From the NCBI GenBank assembly GCA_015680685.1, contig MNCI01005798.1, forward strand, positions 638,406 to 702,405: a stretch of DNA of 64,000 bases, written 5' to 3'. Under the pieces are notes generated by a model that was not told the DNA's origin, did no database searches, and saw only the letters and a list, made by a program, of their open reading frames with translations. The stretch is from Gnetum montanum. Taxonomy: Eukaryota; Streptophyta; Gnetopsida; Gnetales; Gnetaceae. This document shows positions 1-12,599 of the stretch, in pieces. The translations under genes were made by a program, and so were the position numbers. Each line of letters begins with the position of its first letter. The stretch's first letter is position 1.

Positions 1-711
1 GCACATGCATTTTGAGTGGTATGGTCATAGCATAGTAGGTTTTAGATCCAGCATTACACAGTAGCATAACATAATCACATTTGCACTCTGTGGGACCTAG
101 GACACATAGCATCCAAACCACCTATCTCTCCTGCATCTAACTCTATGAATACCCTAGGGAACAATGTTCAAAGGGTTGGCTTTTGGCATGGTTAGCATTT
201 CACATTTTTGGCTTTAAGAATCACCTTTTTGGTAGTTGGCTACAAAGAATGGCATTTGGCATTTTGGCACTTTGGCTCTTTGGCGATTAGCTTTGACAAA
301 GATACTAGCAAGTAGAAGGTTCCTGTTAGCAAGCTGTTGATAGCAGTTCAAGGATTTGTGACCATACCACTTCATTGTAAGCTATGCCTATTCATATTGC
401 ACATTAGTTATAAGTGAAACATTGCACTTTCTCACTCAAGCCTATTTCACTTCATTTTGCTATTATCATATTTTGCATTCTTCTCTATCAGTTTACGTTT
501 GTTGCTTATCACTTAAGTTTTACATAACATCTTTAAAATAGACATTTACAAAAGGTTATTGTACACTGATTAAGTCCCTATCTAATTATCTAGACCATTC
601 AGGGCACCCCACTTTCATTTACTCTAGCATGGCCCTCACATGGATCTGGGGTCGGGCTCTATGCCCAATGACCTCTTGGGGTTCTAGCCACTGAATTTTT
701 CAGTTTCTACA
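1..711 (+). mobile_element. T1 element: 3' portion of the 5' LTR (T family, Tat-like)
   Basis: This stretch matches the second half of the complete LTR at 5912-8257: both share the GCACATGCA start, the GTGGGACCTAGGACA block, the CTCTAT(A/G)AATACCCTA promoter block and the final CTAGCCACTGA...CTACA end. The LTR begins before the window. The TATA box is mutated here (CTATGAATA near 142-150) but intact in the 3' copy. The LTR ends in CA at 711. No primer-binding site follows; pol-like sequence starts within about 30 bases, so the leader, gag and protease have been lost. Confidence 0.8.
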
Positions 712-2130
712 CTTAGAAATGCCACCAGACTAGCTCAAAGACTTAGTCCAAGCCCTAGATTTAGAGGTTGGGGATGTAACTAAAGACCCTCTTATCGAAA
801 TCCCCATAACTACATCTAAAGGGAAGGGAAAAACACTAACAATTAGCGTATTACTAGACCCATAGGTGCAACAAAACATTTTAAAAGGTCTTAATGAAAA
901 TGTTAAAGTGTTTGCATGTTCATATGAAGACATATCGGGCTTGGACCCATGACTTGTACAACACAATATTATCTTAGATCTACGTGTCAAGGCAGTTAAA
1001 AAAAAGCTCACAAAGTCAAACTAGAGATTTCCTTAGTTCTACGTGATGAAATTACCAGACTCTATCAGGTTGGTTTCATTTGGGCAGTTGATTACTCAGA
1101 TTGGGTCTCAAATATTGTAGTCGTACCCAAGAATACTGGGAGTATACAAATTTGTATAGACTTCAAGGATTTAAATAGGATAACAATTAAGGATGACTTC
1201 CCATTGCCTAGTATTGACCAACTTATCAATACTATGGTGGGTCATGCCTTACCGTATTTCATGAATAGGTTCTCAAGCTATAACCAAATCCATATAAACC
1301 CAAAGCATCAATTGGAAACTACTGTTATAACCCCTGGGGAAAATTTCTGTTACACAATGATGCCCTTTGGGCTGAAAAATGCTGGAGCAATGTATCAACA
1401 AGAAATGACATACATCTTTAGTGATTACCTCTTAGAAATATTAAACGACTACGTTGAAAATATAGTAGTTAAGTCTAAGGAAGCTACTGATCTTCCCAAT
1501 GATCTAAATGTAGTCCTTCAACATTGTCATAGACATGACATACGCCTCAACCCCAGAAAATGTGTTTTCAGAGTTAAAACTAGGTGCATGCTAGGCTTTG
1601 TAGTCTTGAAAAAGGGGATATGAGTGGATCCCAATAAAGTTAGGGTCATTGTCAACTTATAACTAACTAAAAATACTAAAGAGTTGCACATGTTGCAAGG
1701 AAAAGTGTATTTTATAAGAAGGTTTATCACGAGGTTGATAGACAAACTACACCCAATGCAACACTTGCTTAAGAAGGGAGTCAACTTCGAGTGGAAAAAT
1801 CAATGTCAAAAAGCCTTTGATAATCTAAAGAAAGAGCTTTTGCACCTTCCCACTATTTACCCTCCACAAAGAGATAGGCATTTCTACATCTATCTTGCTA
1901 CCTTGGACACATCTATTACTGCACTACTATGTCAAAAGAGGGATGATGGGTCTGAAATCCTAGTCTATTACTTAAGTCATGCATTAATAGCACACGAAGC
2001 AAAGTACAACGAAGTGGAGAGAATTGTCTTGCCTTAGTGTTTACACTTAAAAAGTGGAGACATTACTTGTTTCTCAGTAAAGTCAACATTATATGAAAAA
2101 GCAACATACTTCAGTCTGTTACAACCAAAT
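712..2130 (+). pseudogene. T1 degenerate pol: pre-RT leader, reverse transcriptase, native RNase H
   Basis: Several frames broken by stops encode a Tat-type pol. The pre-RT motif SYEDISGLDP is near 920-950. RT follows at about 1040-1690, with LPSIDQL, FSSYNQI, MPFGLKNAGA and the active-site region DYVENIVV, where the usual YVDDI is altered, so the enzyme would be inactive. Native RNase H runs at about 1780-2120, with YYLSHAL and EAKYNEVE. Its closest relatives in the window are D (25.8-27 kb) and F (59.7-61.2 kb). Stops such as the TGA ending the RT frame near 1621, together with frameshifts, mark it as a fossil. Confidence 0.85.
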
Positions 2131-2239
2131 TATATGAGAGTAGTATAATAGCATGATGGAAAGTTTGATCTACATTATGTGGCACAATCATTCACAAAGG
2201 ATCAAGCAATAGCTACACAACTTACGCCTTCACCCATTG

Positions 2240-2700
2240 ATGACCAAGCAATAATAGAACTTGAGTTCCCAGATGAGCATGTCAATAGCATAAGTCCTAT
2301 ACCATCAGATTTCAAGGCCAACCTACATTTCAATGGTGCTTCAACTACATGAGGTGGTAGCACTACCATTGTTCTTACATTTCCCTCTAGGGAAATTAGA
2401 CCATTCATGTATCATTTTACATTCCTCTGTACAAACAACGTAGCCGAGTATGAACGACTCCTTAGGGACCTTCTAGAAGCTCAAGATTTGAGGATCCAAT
2501 ACTTAGTAATTGAAGGAAACTCATAGCTAGTTATCAACCAGATCACTAAATTTTTTGCTTACAAGGCTCCACACTTGTAACCTTATTGCAATTTAGCGAA
2601 GTGTCTACTAAAGTAGTTTACAACTTTAGACATCCAACACATTCCCCATAATGAAAACATTGTAGCTGATGCACTAGCAACATTAGCCATAAATGTGCCA
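2240..2700 (+). pseudogene. T1 archaeal-type RNase H (aRNH) domain remnant
   Basis: A second RNase H lies between the native RNase H and integrase, as known for Tat/Ogre retrotransposons. Visible signatures in order are LHFNGAST (first catalytic Asp changed to Asn), CTNNVAEYERLL (Glu kept), VIEGNS (Asp changed to Asn) and a final VADALATLAI block with its Asp. A premature stop (ACATGAGG, about 2350) interrupts it. Domains in the same place occur in D (27040-27480) and F (59580-59100, minus). Confidence 0.8.
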
Positions 2701-2879
2701 TCACACATGTTTGCTACCTTGCCTATTTTGATAATAGAATGCACTGATCCTATCACTCAATTCACACACATTGCATCTCTATGTACAACGCATACTCAAG
2801 AATGGTATGACAACATTAAAGCATATCCCCAACATGGCAAACCCCCACATGGCTTGACATTTGCTTAAAAGGATGCAAT

Positions 2880-4043
2880 ATGAAAGCAAGCATGGTAATT
2901 TGTCCTCGTAGGAGACAACACTCTATTCAAACACTCTTATGATGGAATATTGCTAGCTTGTGTTAGTGGGGAAGAAGAACAAAAGATTGTTGATGAAGTC
3001 CATGAAGGACTATGTGGGGGACACATAGCCCCTAGGGCTATGGCAGTAAAAATCATATGCTTAGGTTACTACTGGCCTTGCATAGAAGGAGATTTCATTT
3101 TCAAGGTTAGAATATGTGATGTGTGTCAATGCCATGGGAACCTCATACATGTGCCACCTATTGAATTACATACTACACAGATCACATGGCCTTTCCAACA
3201 TTGGGGGCTAGATATTAAAGGACACATTACACCTAAGCCTTCTGTATGGCATAGTTTTATTATTACTGCAACTGAATACTTTATAAAGTGGGTAGAAGCT
3301 ATTCCCCTTAGAAAGACTATATCTCAATAGGTTTGCCACTTCATTCTAGATAACATAGTAACATGGTTTGGCCTTCCCATGATCATTGTTACTGACAATG
3401 GGCCACAATTTAGTAGTGCACAAACCAAAAATTTTTGTGAAAACCTTACATCAAACACTCTTTTTCATCACCATACCACCCCTAGGTGAATGGCCAAGTA
3501 GAGGCAACCAACAAAGTTATCATCAACCTTTTAAAAAATATGCTTAGCAGCAACAAGAGGCAATGGCATGAGCAAATCCTCTACGTGTTGTCAGCTTACC
3601 ATACAACATATAGAACATCTACAGGTAAGACTCTATAAAATCTCATTTATGGATCTAAAGTAGTGTTACCTCTTGAATTACAGATTCCATCACTTCAGAT
3701 GATCATTTCAAATGTTCTGGATGAGGCTCAAAACAATGAGTCAAGGATCATTAACCTTGACTTTGTAGAGGAGGAGCATGCCTAAACACTTGGCCGCATT
3801 GAATGGTACCAAGATAAGCAACAATAGAAGAATCATTGCAATCTACACCAATGGCCAATGAAAATGGGGGACTTAGTCCTCAAGGCCATTCATGAACCAG
3901 TGAGCAAATTCTTAGCTAACTGGCAAGGCCCTTTCATAGTCACAAAATCCTATGAAAATGGGGTGTTCAAGATGGCTGACGCAAACAACAATAAGTTCAC
4001 AAACCCTGTCAACCACTTGTACCGAAAGTCATATTATGTTTAA
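2880..4043 (+). pseudogene. T1 integrase remnant
   Basis: The degenerate integrase starts with an N-terminal zinc-binding region (GLCGGHIAPRA, YYWP, CDVCQC). The core has WGLDIKGHI (first Asp), VTDNGPQFSS (second Asp) and, after a frameshift, NGQVEATNK with the catalytic Glu. The C-terminal part at 3858-4043 reads DLVLKAIHEP...WQGPFIV and stops after SYYV. It lies directly upstream of the 30-bp tandem array. Stops at about 3330 and 3487 and frame changes show it is dead. Confidence 0.85.
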
Positions 4044-4059
4044 CACAAAGGATCACACC

Positions 4060-4410
4060 GAATGTAAAGTAAGGTAAGAAAAATATCCACTACGATGTGA
4101 AACTAGTACAACTAGTCCGCTATGACTATAAATTGGCACAGCTTGTCTGCTATAACGTAAAATTGGCATAGCATGTCTGCCATGACATTAAATTACCACA
4201 ACACATCTTTGGGCCATGACATAAAACTGGCATCCACAACATGGTCCGCTACAACCTTAAACTGGCCATCCACCATCCACTATGATGTTAAACTAGCACA
4301 GTAGTATGCTAGGATCTTAAACTAGCACAATGATCTACTAGGACCTTAAACTAGCACATTGATCTACTAGCATCTTAAACTAGCACATATGATGATATAC
4401 GAAGACCTTA
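4060..4410 (+). repeat. Tandem array after integrase, about 30-bp unit
   Basis: About ten imperfect copies of a unit resembling CCGCTATGAC-TTAAACTAGCACA follow the integrase stop. Unit length varies from about 28 to 40 bp. The same array, in the same place relative to integrase, is present in F (57380-57750, reverse orientation) and as about three units in D (40930-41030). It has no coding pattern. Confidence 0.85.
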
Positions 4411-5911
4411 AACTGGGTTCATAGTGCAATGCCTCTCAACTCACATGTATGACCCTATGAACAAGTGAGCATGCATACTTTCGAGCTTCCCAAACAACAT
4501 GGGATTGGACATTGTAGTTCCAAAAAAAAGTTCACTTCATTAATGAAAACCCTTCTAGAACCCATGAAGCATCATCATCCTTGGCATCTTGTTGATATTT
4601 TGGAGATGTCTTTTGACATCTTGCTAACCTCCTAGAGCTACTACTACCATAGCTAGTCATCCTAGTCATAGCTCTTGCCATCAGCACTTGCTACTGGAGT
4701 CCTAGCACTATTGTGGCCTAGCGACAAAGTTGCCATCCTCCAGCCTTCACCACCATCAAAGTTCAAAAAGACATTCAACTATTAGGCTTCTCACCTGGTA
4801 GCTAGATTGCATGATGTTTGCCTTTGGTATGGAATCCTGAGCACTTGCATCATCATCACTCTTAGCCTCTTCAATGTCCATTTCTAGTGAGGCCATTGAA
4901 ATGTTTTGACCTGCCACTACTGAAACCTACACTGCCCTTCTTGCTCTAAACATTGCACATGACAAACAACACTCGCCACTCTAGCGGTGTCCCAAGGAAG
5001 TAGGACTTTGCCCTTACTTCACTTGATGGTTGTTTTTGCTAGTTTTCTCTCTATTGTGTTTGCAGTATAAAAGCCAAGATGGCATCATTCAAAGATGTGT
5101 TTCACCACGAGAACAAGACACTACATTGTTCCAAAGTGGCCACTCTGATTAGCTTAGCTATTTGAGAGTGCATATCCTACTCACCCTTCAACCAACTTAG
5201 TCTCCATTCCCTATATCCACAATTTCCCATATCCTCTTCACAAGCTTCCTTGATGCACATAAAGCCCTTTTACATGTCTAATTTCCAAGTCCATGATGGA
5301 CATAATGCAACTCATCCCATGGGAAGCATCTGTAGGCAAGTCAAAACCCCACATGGATGTAACATAACTCATCCAGGGGAGGAAACACCTATCCTAAAAT
5401 GACAACAAGGTTGTCTCCAAGTGAACATGGGTATGCAGCAAAAAAAGAAGCCAAAAATCCAAAAAGAAAAAAAAGGAAAAAGCTAAAATAAAAAGAGCAA
5501 AAAAAGAAAAAATAGATAAGTGCCTAAAACAAATGGCACCATAGCTACTTTGCAGTCATTTCAGCTAATGGATCAACCATCTCTAAGCACTTTGATGAGA
5601 GGTTGAAATCTAAAAAGACAAAAGACACTCATGTGTGTTGATTCCCTCATAAGCATTCTAATAAGGAATCACACTATGGTAACAATTTTTCATGATGTCA
5701 CATTCTGCATTCTTTCTTCCTTGATCCTGCTTTCTTAAATCCATTCTTCACCCCCTACCTTACATTCCCCTCCAAGTACCCTCAAACATAGCAAAGCATC
5801 ATTTAATCAAGTAATGAAGATCCATGTTGGCATCTTGTTCTTCATGGTGTTTCATATTATTTGTCGATGTCTCTCAGGCAGATCCTCCAAAAATTGAGAA
5901 AGAGGGGCCAT
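4411..5911 (+). other. T1 3' untranslated region with polypurine tract
   Basis: No gene is visible. The region holds many stops, an A-rich stretch at about 5440-5520 (mostly AAAAAG runs) and, at its end, the polypurine tract GAGAAAGAGGGG at about 5896-5907, immediately before the LTR. F has the same order: an A-rich stretch near 56280-56400 (seen on the minus strand) and AAAGAGAGGCC before its LTR. Confidence 0.65.
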
Positions 5912-6310
5912 TAAAACACCATCAATTTTGGGACTCTCATGATTCAGCATAGTCCCAAAACATGGATAAGGATCTTTGCAAGTGTAGTATCAAGCTGGAC
6001 TATATAGACAACATGGCACCCTAGAAGTCCTAATGCCTACAAAATTGCTTCCGAGCCTACCTACCATCCTCTATAGCACATTCAATGCAACACCTAGACA
6101 GGAGACCACTTTGCACAAAAGAGGTGCTAGGGATAGACTGCATAGTTTGGAAAATTTTTTATCTTCTAGGCTGACAAGCTTTCTACACCCTTTAGCTTGC
6201 CCAAATTTACACTTAACTCAGTGATGGTCTCCCCAGGGACCATGTTAGGTATTATTGAAAGTATTTAAGATAGACTAAACAGGTCAAAAGGTTTTCTAAC
6301 TATGAGACCT

Positions 6311-7120
6311 ACTATGCAATGCTACGCTACATAGTGTAGTAGCCATGTGGAGACTGAATAGACACCAAAGATGCAAATTGACAGTGATTCAACCCTTCAG
6401 GATACCTACCCCACTTTATCCTTGAAGCATGATCAACATGACATAGGAGAATGCAGTAAATTTTCTCAAAAATCATCTTCATTTGAGTGCTATGTTGTGC
6501 TAGGCTACACAACGTAGTAAGGTTCCACTATGACATTGCTTTTGCTCAAATTGTTTTGACAAAGTAAACATAATTGCCCATGCTTCAACCATAAAACATG
6601 CTTGCTCTGCTTCCATGCCAGGACATGACTAACATCCCCCAAAAAAACATTTGCAAACTAAGTAGGAATGCAAGTTAAACAAGATGCTATGTTGTGCTAT
6701 GCTACACAGCATAACATGGTCTAGCAAAGTCAGAACGCATGAAGGTACTCTACCAATTGGTTCCTAGAAAAGAGATTATACTTGGCCACACTCAAACCTC
6801 CAAGACTACTTGTCCCACTTCACACTTAGGTTCCAAGCAAATTTTCTTGACAAGACATTGCAAATCAAGCAAGGACTCACATCACACTAGCTGTTATGCT
6901 ATGCTACACTACACAGCGTAGCAAGGACACAAAGCATGAAAGTATCCTGAAGATGAACTCTGTAGGTCCTAGGACCTTTCAACATGGAAGGTAGGGTTGT
7001 CAATTGCTGAAGTTTCTTGTTTAGACAAACCTTAGATAGATACCTTTGGTTTTCAAGTAATATTTCTTTAAAGATTGGTGGCTACACTATGTAGCACATC
7101 ATAACACTACGTCGATACAC
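6311..7120 (+). repeat. Array of interspersed quasi-palindromes in T1 LTR U3
   Basis: Five imperfect inverted repeats built from TACGCTATGCTACAC / GTGTAGCATAGCGTA occur near 6313-6343, 6489-6521, 6685-6718, 6891-6924 and 7080-7115. An example is GCTACGCTACATAGTGTAG. They are spaced about 180-210 bp apart and could form hairpins. The sequence between them is largely diverged. The same motif recurs in F and in the solo LTR. Confidence 0.8.
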
Positions 7121-7583
7121 TGGGAAGTGTAGGTAGCGTAACACTCACATGGAAGCCCTAGGACATCTCCAAAAACTCCAAAACTTGCTCACAATGGTCA
7201 TTTCTGCTACAACATCTCTTCAACAAACAAGATTAGTAGTTTTTCTTTATTTTGCACCCCCTGTTAATTCCCAAAGTTGTCCCTATACTTGACCCTACTT
7301 GCAAGAGTAGGGAAGACATAGTCCTAGAGCAAAGGCTCCACTTTGCATTCATTGATGACATTCTTTGTAAAAACATGGTAGTTCCCTAGATTCTAGCACA
7401 TGCAGTTTGAACGGTATGGTCATGGCTCAACAAGTTCCACATCTAGCGTAGCACATCAATAGCATAGCATGCTAGCATAACACTATAATGTAGAACTACA
7501 TGGGAGTATGCCACATTCATGTTTGCATCATGTGGGACCTAGGACATGAGGCATCGAAACCATGTCTCACTCTCGCTTCTGGC

Positions 7584-7593
7584 TCTATAAATA
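7584..7593 (+). promoter_or_regulatory. TATA box of T1 3' LTR
   Basis: CTATAAATAC in a GGCTCTATAAATACCCTAGC context, downstream of the hairpin array. It is conserved at the equivalent place in F (54223-54234, minus) and in the solo LTR (46834-46843, minus). It would mark the U3/R transition. Confidence 0.6.
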
Positions 7594-8257
7594 CCCTAGC
7601 AAATAACATTCAAGGGGTTGGCTTCGAAGGTTGGCTTTTGAGAATTTGTAATTAGCATTTTGGCATTTTTCTTTTTGGTAATTGGCTTTGGCAAAGAGAC
7701 TAGCAAGCATAATGTTGATGAACAGCAAACCCCAGCAACAACACTTCCTGGATCTCTCCTAGCCCCGCAAGCACCTACTCATCAGTTCCTATTAGTAGGC
7801 CATTGGCAACAGTTGAGCTGTGACCATATTGTTACATTGCAAGTTGTGCCCATCCATATTGCACATCTATTGTACACATTCTATAACCAAAAAAAGATCA
7901 AATCCCCAATTCTGGGGTAGTGCATTCTCTTACTCAAGCTCATTTCCTTGCATTTCACTATATTTTGCATCATTGTCTATCAGCTTACATTGATTACTTA
8001 CGTTACACATTTTTGCCAAGATTTTTATTATTCTATATGTTATGGATTTTTGTACCTCAATCTCCATACATAACATTTTTAAAAACAATGTTAACAAATG
8101 ATTATTTTACACCGACTAAGTCCCTATCTAATCGACTAGACTATTCAGGGTGCCCTATTTTTGTTTTCTTCAACACAGCCCTCACACAGATCCAGGGTTA
8201 AGTTGTACACCTGGTAACCTCTCGGTGTTCCAGCCACTGACATTTTCAATTACTACA

Positions 8258-10909
8258 CACCTCAATTTGGCTAATTAGTCCATCATTGTTCCCTGGGAAC
8301 TACTAAAGGACATTGTCATCATCATTTGTGTGTGATCCTACCGCATCAATTTCTTGGTGATTCGAGTGAACAATTGCAAGGTAGACTTTCCAATCATTTT
8401 GGCAAGGGCTTGGATGAGCATTGTTGATGCACAATTAGGGATCCAAAATATTTCCCTTGAAATCTATAAAAAACTTCATTTGGAAAGATCAAGAGGAAGA
8501 TAGTTCCATGCATCGTGTATAGTGATACTAGATGCAACTATGCAAACACTATGGATCATTAGTAGTGTATCTATCAAATCATGTAGTTAGTGTGCTGATA
8601 TATTAGAAATTCAAAAGGTGCCTACATGCAGTAGGCACAAAGTAGAAGGGCACCTAGTGGCTGATAGTTGACCCTAAAAGTAGCTCAACACTGTGCATGG
8701 AACCTACAAAGAGACTAACATGTGCCTACGTCAAAGGCATGGATGAATTGAAGCAAGTTAATCATTAACTCTATGATTATATAAATGATGATACCTATTA
8801 GGGAGAGTTGGAAATCCCTAAAAATTTTAAATAAGAGCCCTTAGAGTTGAAAACTCTACTTGTTGGCATGGAATATGCATTCTTGAAAAATGGGAAGTCA
8901 ATAATCACTAATGCAAATCTTACTCCTAAACAAGAGAAAATTATTTTTTAAGGTGGTCCATAGATGACCAACAACCTTTGCCTAGTCATATCCTAAACTC
9001 ATAGGGATTGATCCTAGGATATGCTAGCAACGCATCTACACTAATCTAGTCATGAAGCTAAAGAGATAGGCATAGTAATGATTGAATCCCAAATTGAAGT
9101 AGATCATCAAAGAGGAAATTGAACAACTCCTCAAGGTTAGGTTTCTCTATCCCATTGTAGATAGTGAGTGGGTTAGCCCACTGGTGATTGTGCTAAAGAA
9201 AAGTGGCAAGTGGCAGGTCTACATCAACTTTTGACTATCGAATATGGAAACCTTCAAAAATCACTTTTCATTGTCATTTGTAAATGAGATGTTGGACACA
9301 ATTTCTAGGCATTTCTATTATAGATTTTTTGGATGGTTATAGTGACTATAACCAAATCCAAATCATGTCAAAGGATCAATCCAAAACAACATTCATGAGT
9401 CTATGCCTTTTGACTTGTGCAATGCCCCTACCACATTCCAATGTCTAATCTTGAGTATTTTTTTAGTAGAAGATCGATATCTTGGTGGAAATCTTCATGG
9501 ATGACTTCTCCACCTATGGGGCTACATTTAAGCAAGCCCTAGACCTTCTTAAGTAAGTGCTCAAAATATGTGTAAAGACTAATATTTGGCTCAATTGACA
9601 AAGGAGCCATCTAATGGTCTAGGAAGACATTGCGTTGGGGCATAGAATCTTACAAGTAGGGATTGAAGTTGATCCTAAAAGGATTAGGGTCATCCAAAAA
9701 ATTACCCATCAACCAAAAACTATACAAGATTTTTGGTCATTCTTTGGACACATTGATTACTATTGAATATTCATAGATAGTTTCTCTAAGATCGCAAAAT
9801 CATTGGTCAAGAAAATAAAGAAAGATGATCCATTTGTTTGGATTAAGGAATGTGAAAATACATTCCAATAATTAAAGGAGAAACTCATAGAAAATCCAAT
9901 TCTACAAGCATGAAACTGGTCCAAACCATTTTATGTCATCATGGATGCATCAAATTATGCCTTTGGGGTTGTTCTTACATAGTTGGATGATAAGAAACAT
10001 CCATATTATATCCACTACATAGTTCAAAGCATTGTGGGCACATACCTAAACTACACCACTATAGAAAAAGAACAAATCGCAATGGTGTATGCTTTAAAAA
10101 ATTTTAGGCACTATGGGATTGGATACAAAGTGTTCATGCGCACAAATCATAGTGTATTTCCCTTCCTAATGAATAAGCCAATGATGAGTTCCCATGTCAT
10201 ACATTAGCTAGTGATCTTGGAGGAATTTGATCTTACAATGATAGATTGAAAGGGAACTAAGAATGTGGTCGCTAACCACTTGTCTCAATTGCAATGGGAA
10301 AACAAAGAGAAGGAAATCCCACTATATGATCATTTTCTTGATGAACTCATCTTTTCTAGGGCTATAACTAAACAATTGCGAACTAATCCTAAATGGTACA
10401 ATGGAATTCTCACCTATCTTCTTACTCAAGAGTTTCCATAAGAGCTAGACCACTAGAAGAAACAATAGTTTTTTCACCAAGTGAAACACTTCATGGAGAT
10501 CAACGAGCATCTCTATAAGGTGTGTGTCAATGGCCTAGTTTGTTAGTATGTCCCTAATGCTGATCAATTGCACATTATCTAGGATACTCATAAGGGTCCT
10601 TGTGGGGGCCATTGTTTATGGAGATGCATGACCATTGAGATCCTAATGGTAGGATATTATTGGCCAACACTTTTCAAGGATGCTCACCATTTTTTTAGCT
10701 CTTGCGAATGTTGCCAACATGATGGTGGAATGACCACTTATATGTAGGAACCTCAATAGTGGATCCAACCACTAAAACCCTTCAACATTTGGGGCATTAA
10801 CTTCATGGATCCTATCATACCCATGTCAAATGGAAAGGCATATATCATAGTCATTATTCACTATTTCATGAAATGGGTAGAAGTAGTACTTGTCACTAAC
10901 TATACATCC
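8258..10909 (+). pseudogene. Element A: Athila-like protease, RT, RNase H and start of integrase (degenerate)
   Basis: A heavily mutated pol. A protease-like region lies at about 8300-8480 (CKVDFPIILARAW). RT follows at about 9100-9650 (VLKKSGKWQVYINF, FGWL for the usual DG-FSGY block, FMDDFS). RNase H at about 9890-10300 reads NWSKPFYVIMDAS, LNYTTIEKEQIAMV, FRHYGIGYKVFMRTNHS and VANHLSQL, closely matching the Athila layout. The integrase zinc finger is at about 10600-10740 (CGGH, YYWPT, CECCQHDG), and the core begins with INFMDPI. It is cut at 10909 by element B and resumes at 17512. E carries the same gene in inverted orientation. Confidence 0.8.
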
Positions 10910-12230
10910 TGTTGGCGACCGTTTGGGACGCGACCACCAACGAGTGTCCTCGAACAGGATTTAGGTGCCTGCTGGTCTCTGGCAACACCAAGGCCCAGAT
11001 ACCTCCAAATAAACTCAGCAGTTACTGTGAGTATGTGTGTGTGTTGTTGCGGCGTGCGGTTGTGAGAAATGTAACAATTGCGTTGTGTGTAAACTACAAA
11101 TGACTTACTTTAAAGAGATTCAACCAACTTTTCCAAGTACTGTGAGTTGTTGAAAATTTCCTATTTTTTTCAACTGCCTAGTCTACGCGGTCCTTATAAT
11201 ACCTACTTGTAACAAATAAAATTTTGCAAAAACATTTGAGCACAACTCCGCAATCTACTCCTAATTTTCCCCAGAGAAAGAGATAGTTCCACAAGAAAAC
11301 TAGAAATAGAGCAAGATTCGATGGAAATAAGCAGAAAAGAAAAGAAAGCAGATTTGTGTAGACCTCAAATATTTAAACAAGGTAAAATGACACGAGTAAA
11401 CACTTCGCAATAAAGCTATCCCAAATTCAATATCTACGAATTGTTCAAACTTCCAAGGCTCAAACAAGCAATATCTTCAAGACAATCCTATTATGCTACC
11501 AAAAATTGCTGCGTAAACTACCACGTACGAGACTCCATTTTGACTAGATAATAGATGTCAACGATTGCATTCAAATAGAACCTTTAAAAGACTTGACAAT
11601 TTCTGATTGAAATACCACGGAAATTCACTTTAAAGATAAAAAGAAGCTATTCTGGTCCCATCAAAATACCAAATATTTTCTGAACCCTCTCAACTACTGA
11701 ATTGTTCAACGACGTGACTACAAACAGAGGCTCTCTTACAACAATCCCAATAGCAGTTCCCACACGTTGCACAATAACGAAATTTACTACTAAAATGCTC
11801 TTAAGGCTTTTAAACACAAGCGCTTCTATGGCAAAATTTTAATAGAAATTTCTATCAAGAAACAAGAATAGTAAGAGCAATCTAGAAATGCTAAAATTAG
11901 TTGTCAAGGATGATACTATCTAAACCACTAGCTAAACAAGTTAAACAAAACAAAAAATAAAATACATAACTCACAGGACCATGACAAAGAGGCTGAAATC
12001 TTTATTCTAGCAAGCCATCTTACAAGTAATCGTCTTTACAAATCTTCTTTGCAAATGCTCTTCTCAAGACCCCAAAGTGTCTTCAAGTGAGAGCCTAAGT
12101 GCTAACTAGTAGCCTTCCAAAGTGTGATGTATGAGACCTCCAAGAAGTCTCTTCTCCAAAAGTTTTTTTTTCAACAATTATCCTACCAANTCCAAAATCC
12201 CCCCTTCCCTTTTTTCAAAGTGCTCATGAA

Positions 12231-12244
12231 GCCTTTTTATAAGG
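12231..12244 (-). promoter_or_regulatory. TATA box of B LTR
   Basis: Minus-strand CCTTATAAAAAGGC. The same place holds CCTATAAAAAGG in both G LTRs (38497-38508 and 29230-29241) and CCCTATAAAAG in C (48614-48629, plus). This places the transcription start roughly 1.3 kb from the inner end of the LTR. Confidence 0.6.
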
Positions 12245-12599
12245 TTTATAAGGTAGTTACATGCCAAAATATCCTAGCTAACTTTTCTCCCAAGTAACTT
12301 GGCCAACCAATTAGAAGTTTACTTGCCCAACAAGTTAGAACATTACTTGTCCATTTAATTAGGAGGAAGTTAGGAAGTTATTCATAAAGTTAGGTGGAAT
12401 TAATTAATAAATATTATAAATATTTCCTTTAAAAGTAGTTTATTAAAATAAGTCTAAATTCCCTAATCTAATTTAATTTAATTTAAATTTTAAATACTAA
12501 GTGTTATTAATCTCTAAGATTTTACCATAAAAATATAATATAATACCCACCTTATTAGTGGTAGAGGTAGTTAATTTATCCTTTCTTATTCTTGATAAT

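Larger units (their letters stand above)
5912..8257 (+). mobile_element. T1 complete 3' LTR
   Basis: The LTR starts just after the polypurine tract with T(A)AAACACCATCAATTTTGG. The F copy and the solo LTR begin TGAAACACC, so the G of the terminal TG has mutated here. It ends TTACTACA at 8257. Length is 2346 bp, against 2392 bp in F. U3 holds five quasi-palindromes (separate entry); the TATA box CTATAAATAC is at 7584-7593. Athila-like protease sequence begins right after the LTR, so T1 may have inserted into element A; the other flank is outside the window. Confidence 0.85.

Noticed and set aside
4411-5911. Lysine-rich ORF from the A-rich stretch (5440-5540 and 56201-56422 minus)
   Set aside because: The two copies do not share a reading frame; more likely purine-rich non-coding sequence before the polypurine tract.
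6311-7120. CRISPR-like array of regularly spaced repeats
   Set aside because: Plant retrotransposon context; repeats are imperfect palindromes differing from each other, with about 170-bp spacers inside an LTR.
7660-8201. Two adjacent 86-93 codon frames as small genes
   Set aside because: They lie in the R-U5 part of the T1 LTR and are not kept in the F or 5' LTR copies.
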